DNA of 64,000 bases from Alviniconcha marisindica. Taxonomy: Eukaryota; Mollusca; Gastropoda; Provannidae. The stretch lies in assembly GCA_018857735.1 (NCBI GenBank), contig JABMCL010002049.1, positions 223,501-287,500 on the forward strand. Direction: 5' to 3'. A program made the position numbers and the translations under genes. Of this stretch, positions 11,601-24,514 are shown one piece after another (the stretch's first letter is position 1; every line of letters starts with the position of its first letter). Below the pieces are notes generated by a model, which was not told where the DNA came from, did not search any database, and was given only the letters and a program-made list of their open reading frames with translations.

Positions 11601-14600
11601 GGATGAAAAGAGGTTTGCGAATGTATCTTCAAACAATCGGGCATTGTCTGCCTCAGGTGCTGAAGGACAGACTGACAAAGACGGAGGAGATTCTGACCAG
11701 GGCCCAGTCCATTGTCCAGTCCAACAAATTCCTGCACGAGATGTAAGTCATGGCAGTCAATTTTTAGAGCTTAGTGTGAGCTTTCTTTTTTCGCCAATCC
11801 TAGTGGGCACGTTTATATCTTTGACCTGTTTTTGACGGGAACCAATCATGAAATAACAGTACTAATACAGATGAGGTTGACCGGGTGTTAAAAACAGATA
11901 GTACTAACTTACAAAATGAGGACATGGGCTTGTTTTATGTCCCATTCATGTTTAGGATGATGCGTACAAAAACAAAGATTACATGGATGTGCAATGCGGG
12001 CGGTCCAGGCAAACTGATCTGGAACATGAAAAAGCATTGATGGAGGGATGTAGTGGCGGTCTGCTCTCTGGAGGGGACACGCACTCAGACTGACTCCGTG
12101 ACTTCGCTAATACTGTCGTCAGTAGAGGGCATAGTAGGTGGTGCCTTGCACATGTTGAATCAGAACAGGAACTACTGAACACCCCCAAAGTGACCTGGCA
12201 GCAGTGCAGTGTATGACATTTCACTCTGAGGCCAACATGTAAATGTGTGTATTTGTGTGTTCATATGTTGAGCCAGTTTTGAGATCACAGGACTGTGTCT
12301 GGTCTTAAACAGAAATTGGCTCCTCCTTACGCGTGTACACACCTGAGTTTCCGAGTGTGTCTTTGTTGTTGTGTTTCTGTGACATATTTTGGGTGCTACT
12401 TAACTCCCTTGATTTTTGATTCTGAACCTGAATGGACTAAAAGGGGTTTGAACATGCAGGTACGGGCAGTCAGCAACAGAGGCTCGCGTCATGGAGGAGA
12501 TCCAGGCCTACGTTGGCCCTCTGCAGGCGTGGTTAGAGAAACACGTGCCATCCAGGAACCAAGCAAAAACTCACAGGTGTGTAGGTGTGTGCCAGACTCC
12601 AAGCACTGGTTTACGACATCCTTCCTTCAAGCACTGCCGTATTTAGTTACGCCATAGGGTCAAGAGAACTGTCAGTTAACAAGCAGTTTTTTTGTTGGTG
12701 TTCAAACAGTAGTAAGTTTTTTAGAAACAACTCAAATTATATCAGACTTTGTTTTATAACTGACCATGTTGCTTATGCCAGCTCAAATAAAGCCAGAATC
12801 GTTTGAATTGAGACGGAACTCGTTTTTTTTACCCGGGGTGGATGTGCCTCATGTTTACATGCATACTTGGGCACTAGGTTGCTTCTACAGTCATATTAGT
12901 ACCCAAATCTTTTGGAGGGTGCTGACCGCACCGGTGGACAGCTGTGCGGAGATAAAGAGTGCTCCTTCAGTGACGTAACCAAATCTGGCAGAGTTTGGAG
13001 GAAGGTGCTGGAAAGTGATGCTGGGAGTGTGGGTGTGTGCTTTAGATAAAAAGAGTTTGGGTGATCTTTTTAGTTTCATTTTTTTCTTTGTATATATATT
13101 GAAATATTGAAAGTTTGTATGATCTGCTAACTTTAGTGCCAGTAAAATTGTGCTCATCCAGGAACCAAGCGAAAGCTCACAGGTGTGCAGGTGTATGTTT
13201 TAGATTTTAAAAAAGAGCAAGGTTTGGGTAATCTTTTTAGTTTTGTATATTATTTATTTGTGCTTGACAACAGGTTTATGCTGGGAAGAGATGTCAATAT
13301 TTAAAGTTTGTATATATATATGCTATTTTTAATTGTCAGTAAAATTGTGCTCAGAATGAGGTGTGGTGTGTGTTTAAAAAATTATTTATACACACATTCA
13401 AGCTGATTGACATCATAAAACAATTAAAATATAAGGGAGCTTGAGATGCAGCGTGTATTAAGGAATCAGTATTTAGCGGCTGTAGTTGGTTTCTGTACGT
13501 GAAGTATTGTGTAGATGTGGTGAAGGGAATGGCATTCTCCTTTACAGATGTTCAGATGTCAGTGTTGTGCAGATCCATGACATAGAAGAAACCATTTGGT
13601 CGCCAAGGTATGACAATGTTCTTTTTTCATTCTGTCTCAGTGTGTGACTTTCTACTTTCCTTTTCAATTTCTTTCTCTATCCTGTATGCATTTCTCTGTA
13701 TTTCCTCCTTTCTTCCATCTGTCTGTCTTTTGCTTTTCTGCCTAGTGCCATATCTGTTACACTTGATTTCTGACCTATATGTTTGCATATAGTTGACCCA
13801 TTCTAACAAATTTAGCAGTATGCACTGCAGCACAGGTCAGTGTGTCAGTCGTATGATTGCATCAGTTGTGTGTGTGTGGGGTGGTGGCAGGAGGGGAGTC
13901 AGGTGGGGGGGGGGGGGTCTTAAATAAAATCTTTCAGTACAGTCATTAATAGAATGGTTGTGACCCTTTGAAGTTGTTGCACTATGACCCTCAGGGATTT
14001 CAGCAACCAAGCTTACTTGCACACCAAGTCTGACCTCCTAAATCTTAAAGTGTGATTTACACTGCTGTCTCATGCTTTCTATCCTTTAAAAAAAAAAAAC
14101 AACTTTTTTTGCCTTCCTTGTTCTTCCTGTCTTCTTTCTCAGTTGTTTCTGTCATTTGCTGTACATACTTCTTTATTTCTCCTGCCTTCCAACTCTCGAC
14201 TTACTCATTGCTTTGCTCCTGTTCATCCTCTTTCTTCTTTTTGTCTGTCTCCCAGTCTGAATGTGTGTGGTGATGTGGAACTGAGAATGGGTTTTGATCG
14301 TTTAACTCTCTCTTGTAATACTGTCTTTGTTCTGTTGTTTTCGGTTGATTATTTGGTGTTGTGTCATGCTAAGCACTGTTCTGTTCATTGACATGACTGA
14401 TCGTTTGCAGGTTAGGAGTCAAGGGCAAAATTGACATGACGGTTGAAGTGGAGGTGAGACTCATTCAACCAGGCCTAAGACTGAACCTTAGAATTTGTAA
14501 GAATTCTGTAAGAGGGAGGATGTAAATGGCCATAGTGCTGAATTCAAAAATGTGTAAAATTTGAGTGCATTCTGGTTTCATGTTTGATGCATCCATACAG

Positions 14601-17600
14601 ACAGGTGCTAAAGCAGAGAAGAAAGACAGCACTGTACTGCACACTGACTTCTCGTGCACCCAAGAGGGCTTGAGCAAGAAGCTATATTTAGCGTTTCATG
14701 TTGACTTGTACCTGTGGAAAGAGAGAAAAGATGAAGACACATTTTTTTGATGCAAAGAGCAAGAACGAAAAAATTAAGATTCAATTTCCATGTGTTGGAA
14801 TTCATGTCCGAAGATTTCTGATGCAGAGAGAGAGAGAAAAAAGATGAAAACACACTTGCTGTGTGCTAGAATTCCTGAGACGGAGAGAGAAATGTGATAC
14901 ACACTTGTTATGTATTTGGACTATCTGCTGTGGAAACATTTGTTGTGTGTTGGGCTTCCCCACGCAGAAAGGGAGGGTGGAACAGTGAAATCACATTTGT
15001 TGTGTGTTGGGCTTCCCCAAGCTGAAAGGGAGGGTGGAACAGTGAAATCACATTTGTTGTGTGTTGGGCTTCCCCAAGCAGAAAGGGAGGGTGGAACAGT
15101 GAAATCACATTTGTTGTGTGTTGGGCTTCCCCAAGCAGAAAGGGAGGGTGGAACAGTGAAATCACGTTTGTTGTGTGTTGGGCTTCCCCACGCAGGAACG
15201 GATGGTGGAACAGTGAAATCACGTTTGTTGTGTGTTGGGCTTCCCCACGCAGAAAGGGAGGGTGGAACAGTGAAATCACGTTTGTTGTGTGTTGGGCGTC
15301 CCCACGCAGAAACGGATGGTGGAACAGTGAAATCTCATTTGCCACGTTGTGGACTTCCCTGTTCAGAAGGAGAAGAGGTGCTGACATCTTTTCCTCCCTG
15401 CTGACTTTCAGATGCGGAAGGAGAGGGGGGCAATGAGGCGAAAGGTTCTTCCCCTGGAGCTCAAGACTGGCAAAGCATCGTACTCGGTGGAGCATAAAGG
15501 GCAGGTAGGTCACAGGCGTAAACAGAGGTCATGGTCATGGCTGTATACATTTGCACTGAAGGACCCACACGTAGGTTACAGTCCTCACTGACTGGCTGCA
15601 TCAGCTGCTCTCAGGCTGCAAGGAATCTCACTAAGCAATCCATTTTGTTGGGTTGTAAACTCTGACGGTCTTCAGGATAGAGGAAAGACTGAGAGCAACA
15701 GTTAAGTCCTGCATCAGTGAACAGCAATGCTGATGAAAATAGGGTGTGAGAAGTAGAAGTGGTAGGCACTATTTAAAGTTCCCAATTTATGCGGGTATTG
15801 CCACACTTTCTCATGAAGTTACGATGCGAGATGTAGAGACTCACAAAACAAACTTCCAATTTGTGCAGGGAACGTTGCGCTCGCTGATGATGTTTGATGA
15901 AATTATGTTAGAGGGAGAGAGGCTGTTTGAAAGTCCTACTTTGTGCAGGTAATACTGTGCTCTCTGATGAAGTTACAGTGTGAGAGGTAGAGACTTCCAA
16001 TTTGTGGCCGGGGACATTGTGTTTGCTGATGAAGTTGTGGTGTGAGAGGGAGAGACCCTGTTTGAAAGTCTGACTTTGTGCAGGTGACGCTGTACTCGCT
16101 GATGATGTCCGAGCGACGTGAGGACCCAGAGGAAGGCCTGTTGCTCTACCTGAAGCAGAACGACATGAGTGCCGTTCCTGTCAAACCTGAAAACACACGA
16201 GGTCACATGCACATGACTATGTCACCCACACATGTGCACACACTCACACATGCATGTTGATGTACGCACACATGCACATGCATACACACACCACACACAC
16301 TCACACAGAGACCGGCATGCATAGTATGTCAGAAGTGCTGTTCCTGTCAAATCTGAAAACATGTCAGGCAAACTTGAACACACACCACATGCATGTATGC
16401 TCATGTGTGCACTCACAGTGGCAGACTTGTAAGCTGTGGCATTATTCGGTGTTTCATTCCGTTAGTGTTTGTACTACTGGTACTCTTGCTGTACCCACCG
16501 CTTATTGACGCTTCTGTCTGGGTTCCAGGCCTGCTTCAGCTGCGCAACGAGATGGCCTACTACCTGAGTCGCCAGACGCAGAAAGAGACAGAGGCCGGTG
16601 GTCACGTGACGTATCACCTGGGACGTCTGCCGTCACCCATCAACAGCCTGAGATCATGCAGCAAGTGCCCTCAGCTCATCAACTGTGCTGTGTATCAGAG
16701 GTGCGTGTGCAGTGCAGTCTTTTGCTGCGCTCCGTACAAAGCTTGAGCCACAGTTTTCTGGCTGTGCCCTTCCTGCAGAGGGTGTTTTTGCTCATTGTCA
16801 GAGTCCCATGTCAGTTGTTGTTGGCATACATCGTGAGATTTGCATGTGGTGTGGGTGTGTGCACCCAGGTGCACACACACACATGTACATGTATGCATGC
16901 ACAGTAACAGGCATCGGTTACACACATGCAACACGCAATGCACACACGCACACTCACACACACATGCAGACATGCACACACACACACACAAGCCATGCAC
17001 ACTTGCTTGCACACCCACTCATTCACTCTCAGTTCTAAGTGTACATTAGCCCTGCTCTTATCAGTCAGTTGCCTGGGACAGGTTAACAGACTTGAGCTTC
17101 TTGATCATTCCACTGCTCCCCATGCATGAGAAATTGCAAGGTGTGCTGTAACAGGAGCATGGAGGATGTAGAACACGGGGCAGACAATGCCATGAGTAGC
17201 TTTGCACCGGATATCCAGTTGTCTGAAGCCGCTGTGTCACAATGTGTAAAACAGCAAGCCAAAAACTGCAACATTTTGCTCCCTGAAGATGAGTCAGTAG
17301 GCCTGACACTTCAGTTGTTTGCCTCTTGTTTTGTGTCACCTGACAGATGTGCAGAAGATTAAGACGCAGCATGGACCATACTGTGAGTGGTCTTGCACCT
17401 GAAACCCTGTCACACCCGAGTTCCCCTGTAGTTTGTTGTGTGTCACTCTTCCAGGAGTGTAGAAGACCTAAGGCACAGCGCGGACCATGCCATGAGTGGC
17501 CTTGTACCTGACACCCTGTCACACCTGAGTGAGTCCCACCTGAGCTACTTCACATTCTGGTTGCTGTGCATGGACCTGGAGACATCCAGCCAGCACAGGG

Positions 17601-20600
17601 AGGGCCTGCGCAACATTTGGTGCATGTCCAGCTCTGAAAGGTGAGTCATTTAGGCGTGTACTTTGTGTGCATTGACGTCTTTGTGCATCAAGGCACGGAA
17701 CGGCCAGGTGGTGATGGTTGAGTCCAAGAAGCACTGCACAGATCTCTGTGAAATGTCACTAGGTAGGCAAGCAGACCTGATCATTTGGTACCATGCAGAT
17801 TGATTTTTTAAAAAGAATTTGCAGAGTGCTTACAGCAGCTTGTGGTGGACTCTTTGTTAGGGGTATGGGTGCCAGCAGGCCTTGGTCCTTGTTAGGAGTA
17901 TATTGATGTGTGTGCAGGGAGGAGAGACCTTTCTGTCAGACCATGTTGATGTGTGTGCAGGGAGCAGAGACCTTTCTGTCACACTGTGTTGATGTGTGTA
18001 CAGGGAGCAGGGACCTTTCCATCAGACCGTGTTGATGTGTGTGCAGGGAGCAGGAGCCATTCCACAGGGAGCAGAGACTTTTCCATCAGACCTTGTTAAT
18101 GTGTGTGCAGGAAGCAGGAACCATTCCATCAGATTGTGTTGATGTGTGTGCAGGAAGCAGGGACCTTTTCATCAGACCATGTTAATGTGTTGATGTGTGT
18201 GCAGGAAGCAGAGACCTTTTCATCAGACCATATTGATGTGTGTGAAGGAAGCAAGGACCTTTCCATCAGACCATGTTGATGTGTGTGCAGGAAGCAGGGA
18301 CCTTTCCATCAGACGATGTTGATGTGTGTGCAGGGAGCAGGGACCTTTCCATCAGACGATGTTGATGTGTGTGCAGGGAGCAGGGACATTTCCATCAGAC
18401 CATGTTGATGTGTGTGCAGAAAGCAGGAACCTTTCCATCAGACGATGTTGATGTGTGTGCAAGGAGCAGGGACATTTCCATCAGACCATGTTGATGTGTG
18501 TGCAAGGAGCAGGGACCTTTCTCAGACATGTTGATGTGTGTGCAGGGAGGAGGGACCTTTCTGTCAGACCATGTTGATGTGTGTGCAGGGAGGAGAGACC
18601 TTTCTGTCAGACCACGTTGATGTGTGTGCAGGGAGCAGAGACCTTTCTGTCAGACCATGTTAATGTGTTGATATGTGTGCAGGGAGCAGAGACCTTTCAT
18701 CAGTCTGTGTTGATGTGTGTACAGGAAGTTGATGTGTTGATATGTGTGCAGGGAGCAGGGACCTTTCCATCAGACTGTGTTGACATGTTGATGTGTGTGC
18801 AGGGAGCAGAGACCTTTCCATCAGACCATGTTGATGTGTGTGCAGGGAGCAGGGACCTTTCCATCATACCATGTTGGGGTGTGTGCAGGAAGCAGGAATC
18901 TTTCCATCAGACTATGTTGATGTGTGTGCAGGAAGCAGAGACTTTTCCATCAGACCCTGTTGATGTGTGTGCAGGAAGCAGGGACATCTCCATCATGCCT
19001 TGGTGTATGTGCAGGAAGCAGGGACCTTTACATCAGACTATACTGATGTGTTGATGTGTGTGCAGGAAGCAGGGACCTTTCCATCAGACCATGTTGATGT
19101 GTTGTGTGTGTTCAGGAAGCAGGGACCTTTCCATCAGACCATGTTGATGTGTTGACGTGTGTGCAGGGAGCAGAGAGGGGACTGCCTGCAGCAGCTGGTG
19201 ATTGTGGACTCGGTGCTGGGGGTGCCAGAGACGCAGGCCTTCACGGAGGGAAAGGGCTGCTGTGTGCAGTTCCAGCGTAGGCCGGGGTCTGTAACTGGCA
19301 CTCCGCTCATTTTTCTTATTGTGTCTTGTTGTCTAAAGTGACCCTTATGCACTCACGTGCCATTTTTCAACATTTAGCAGTTGCAGTGCACACAGTGAAA
19401 TTGGTAATGATAAGTATAGGGAATTTACACAGGGAGCTTGCCACATAAGTCATGATGCTTCAGAAAATAAAACAAAAACACACTCACCAAAAAGACTGCC
19501 ACTATTTATACCAACAGACAACAACAAACAAACAAAACAGAAAAAGCCAGTGCAATTCAGGATTTTTTTCTTTTCTTAAAGACTTATTGAGAAATGACTA
19601 TTTCTGTTGAGCAGGTTTTCTGGTGGTGCGCTGAACGAAGTTGGACTAGGGAAGAATGACTCTGTGGTGGTCAGTTCCGAGGACGGCAGATACATCGCTC
19701 TGTCCACAGGATTCATCAAGCAGTTGACAGAGAGTGTGGTTGAAGTTGTGGTGGACAGGTGGGCTCTTTGTTTTGTTACCCAGACCTGAAGAAACTGGCA
19801 TCTAGTAACGAATAATGTTTTATATCCTGTGGCCTAAAGAGGATCATTTTGCTTGGGGAAGTGATACATACCTGAGAATTACTATTACTGATCACTTTTA
19901 TATAGTGCTATTCTCCACTCTCGAGCAGACTCACTGTGCCCCTGTTGCATGTGACTGAATGAGTGACTATAGCCTTTTTATAGCACATTTTTTAATATCC
20001 ACTCAAGTGGTGTACTGACAGTGCTGTTTGGTTGTTGCACATCTGGTGCCACATGAAACTAAATTCTACCCTGTTAGGTTAACTGGTGTGCTCATTTTAA
20101 CTAATGCTATGTTAATCAGAGCTCAACGTGTTTTGAGTTTAGAGCTTGCTGTTGTTTAATTTTTAAGGAAAATGCCTGTTGTGATTTCAGGGACAGTTTT
20201 CATGAGAATGCGTCCTTCCAGTCTCTGGTGTTTCGCATTGATCGGTGTGACGCGTTCAACACAGCTGGCTACTTGCTGACCAACCTCTCTCGTCTAATGG
20301 ATCCCTCCCCACACTGGTCTGTGTCAGCGTGTGTATGTCCGCATTCGGGTGACACATTTTTGATGTCTGTCTCAAGTTCCACATCCCGAATCTGTTGTCA
20401 GCTTACACATTTATGCTTCAAAGCAATTTCTTTCACGTGTGTGTTCAGAGTGCATGTGCAGTACACACAACCTTTCTGAGAGATGGGGCTGAACGCATGT
20501 GGGCTTTAGTAAGTGCTTAAATACCCTCTTGAACTGAAATGAACTTGTCTGTTTTTACTCCAACCTCTTCAGTTCTGTAGCTTTCAACAAAGTCCAGTCC

Positions 20601-21554
20601 AGCTGCATTTAGACAAGTCTTACTGCTCAGTGTCCTGGAGCTACATATATATTTGGGTTCTGTTTTATTTTTCTCAGCCACAAACTACGATCACTTATCA
20701 TTGATGGCCGAAAGCCGGAGTTCCAGATGAAGATGTCCAAAACGGCTGTTGAAAAGGGTGAGCGCTGGTTTGAACGCTGGTGTGTATCAAGGTCTCCTCT
20801 CCTCAGCCTTTCCATAAGACTTGCATGAATGAAAACTAACGTCAGCTTTTTCTTGGTGCGATTGCCTCTGTTGAGCATATTAAATGGGGTGATTGATCAA
20901 ATGTAAAGTTTATTCATGTTCTGGCCAACTTTTTTTTCTTTTTCTCCATTGTTTGTATTGTTGCTTGTTTTATATTTTGTTGGTTGTCAACTGTGTTTTT
21001 CAGTGAAAAAGATCTTCAAACCGCTGAACAAGCCACAGAAAACAGCCATTTTGAAGGTATGTTTTGTTTCAGTTCTTTTTTCTTTCTCTCTCTTCTCCTC
21101 TTTTTCTCGAATTATGTTTTGTTTCAATTCTTTTTTTCTTTCTCTCCCTTCTCCTCTTTTTCTCAGATCTTTTTCTCTCTTTTTGAATACATGTAGGTAC
21201 TGCATCTATCATTCAACACAGTTTCAAATTCAAAGAGTTTTTTGCAATGATGTAAAAGACAGATAAGCACATACATATGTAATAGCCTCCTGGTAGCTGT
21301 TTAAGATGGGAGACTTCTTTTTTATTCGTTCCTCATAGCAGGCTCAGAGTGCAACCTCCTGTATAACACAGGTTTCCAAGGCTGGGTGACTCACAGAACG
21401 GAATTTTCAATTTCACCCTGGCTTGGACAGATAAAATTGGTTGTCAACGTGATCTCCAGTGAACTAAATATGATTTTATATGTTGCTGGTTGCTTTCTAC
21501 TGGACAGGTGCTGATGTCCAAGGATTTTGTGCTGGTCAAGGGATACCCTGGCAC

Positions 21555-21611
<57 letters not shown>

Positions 21612-22206
21612 CATGCGTGCGTGTGTGCATGCATTTGCATATAAATATGTATGTGTTGTAAGTGTACATGGTTTTTGTGTTGTGTGTGTATGTGGTGTGT
21701 GAGGAAGTATATAAAAAGAAACATTTCAAGTTTCACGACGGGCACAGTGAAAGAGAGTGAGGGAGATTTATATGATGTAATTAGTTTGCGTACTTTTATA
21801 ACATTTGACCAATATTTCAGTACTGTTGTTAAGTTAAACATGAATCATTTTGTACAACCGATTAAATTGTTGATTGAAATTTCCAGACTTGGGTAATTTC
21901 TTGACTCATATTCATACTTGCAGGCAAAACGTCAACAATTGTGGCACTGGTGAAGATCCTGAGGGAGCTCGGGCAGTCTGTTCTACTGACCAGCTACACT
22001 CACTCTGCTGTTGACAACATCCTCATCAAGCTTAAGGCGGTAAGGGCCACTTTTGGGGGGTACTTCACTGTGGGAATAACGTAAATTCATAGGATGTTTA
22101 ACAATGGAATCTTAGGTAGAATCTTCTCTCACTGTCTGCTGACACCCTCAGATCAGATCTGCTGCTGAAAGGAAAGCTGGGTGGAGATGTACTTGCTAGC
22201 CCCCCC

Positions 22207-22237
<31 letters not shown>

Positions 22238-24420
22238 ACACACACACACCTGCCCACTTCTCTCCCACCCCTCACCCCCCAATAAAGCTCTGTTTATACC
22301 AGTTTGGTTGACCTTGATGCTATATGAATGTCTCAGTCTTTTTCTGTGCCTCTCTCTGTCTCTGCACCGGTTGACTGGGTGTAAAACACCAACTTACTTA
22401 CTCTCTGTCTCTGTTTGTGTCTCTGTCTCTCTCCCTGTCTCACTCTGTTTGAGTGCATTTCTCCTTCTCTCTATCTCTTCTCTCTGTCTCTGTTTGTGTC
22501 TCTGTCTCTCTCCCTGTCTCACTCTGTCTGAGTGCGTTTTTCCTTCTCTCTCTCGCTTCTCTCTGTCTCTGTCTCTCTCCCTGTCTCACTCTCTCTGTTT
22601 GAGTGTGTTTCTCCTTCTCTGTGTGTGTCTCTTCTCTCTGTCTTTTCTCTGTGTCTGTCTCTCTGTCTGTTCTCTCTGGTGGTACAGTGGACCCTCCAAT
22701 GAGAGGCCACCCCCACACAGCAGAAATGAAGTGAAAGTGTTCTTAAAGGAGGGATGCTCCTTAATTGCTGAGGGGCTTATTTACTTTGAAATGTCAGCAG
22801 CAGAGCTCAGAAGAGTTTTGAGAAATGCAGCCATGAGTTGACGCTGTTGTACACCGACTTTATGCAAGGTGGTTTCTCACGAGAGTGGTTGGTCTTTCAT
22901 CAAAGGGTCCTAGTATACTTCTTTCTTTTACCTGACCCTTTTTTTCTTTCTATTTTTAGGATGGTGTGCCATTTTTACGACTGGGTAGATCCAGTCGCAT
23001 TCACCCACTGATACAGGATCATGCTGCGGAGATCTTGACCCTGGACATCTCATCTGTTGATGAGCTGACAGATTTCTACAGTTCCTACGTGAGCAGCAGC
23101 CTTACATTCCTCTTGTTTGATGAACATGTTGTAATAATGCAACACGCTGAATTCGGCTCCGTTGGCTTGTGCATAGCATATTCCATTGTGCTATTCAGAC
23201 CTGTGATCACTTTGACCTGATCTGAATTTTCGGTGATTTCCTGTGCATAGAATACACATGTATTGAAATTAGAAGACACTGGTATTACTCTGAACATCAA
23301 ATGTGATTTTTTTAAAAATAATTGCAGCCTGTGTTTTGATTCATTTTTGTGTTATAGTTTTAACCTTGTCCGAAGAAGCAAACAAGAAAGTCTTACTTTG
23401 TAATAATAATAATGTTGGTACGCAAGACTTCTGTAGCAACTTGCCAGGTTACACTGGCCTTCACTTTGCCTTCCAACACAACATATGCATCATGATTAAA
23501 ATGGGCAACATGCAAGTAAAATGTGTAAAAATGCTTCATTGATGGTTTACTTTATGGGTCAAGCATTCTGAGGGCATTGTTGTGAAGACCATCTTTGCGC
23601 TGTGTCCTGCAAGATCAGCATGTATTACAGCTTTGCGCATCATAGTTTTAGGGTGTTGTTGTGCAATACCATCCACATGCTGTGTGCTGTGAGAGAATCA
23701 AGTACGCTGCAGTCACCGCATCGTTTTTTCAGGGCATCGTCGCCGCAAGCTGTCTTGGCGTCAACCACCCGGTGTTCACGCAGCGCAGATTTGATGTGTG
23801 CATCGTGGACGAAGCGTCGCAGGTGCTGCAGCCGGCGTGCCTGGGTCCCCTCTTCAACGCGGACAGGTTCGTGCTGGTGGGCGATCCGCAGCAGCTGCCG
23901 CCGGTGGTGCAGAGCAAAGAGGCCAGGTCAGTACGTCACTGTGCTCTGTGGCCTGTAGGGTCTGTTTGCTTTGCTTGTCTTACTATTAGTGTGTGTGTGT
24001 TGTTTGTGTGTGTGTGATGCGTGTGTGTGTGTGTGAGCACTCATGCATGCAGTATAGTTACTTACTGTTAACGCAAAATTCAAAGCACCAGACATTTATG
24101 TTATGGGTGGAGGGGGGTGCCTGTGCTTGTGTCTGCAGTGTAGTTACTGTTAACTCAAAATTCAAAGAATGAGAAGTTTTATGTTACTTGTATGTCTGTG
24201 CTTGTGTCTGCAGTGTAGTTACTTACTGTTAACACAAAACTCAAAGGACCAAACGTTTATGTTACAGTGTCATATATTTGTGTATGAACTAATCTTGAGC
24301 AAAAAGGAAAATGTCACCGGGACCCTGTTTGTACTGTCAGAATTTTGCTGTACTGTGTTTCCCTGGTTATGTTTGTTCATTTGTTTGTGTCCTTGTGTGT
24401 GTGTGTGGCTGTGTGTACAG

Positions 24421-24467
<47 letters not shown>

Positions 24468-24470
24468 TGG

Positions 24471-24514
<44 letters not shown>

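Noticed and set aside
14908..15513. Open frames of about 125-200 codons across the 57-bp array
   Set aside because: Period divisible by 3 without stops; the minus-strand frame merely runs into the antisense of DNA2 exon 13.
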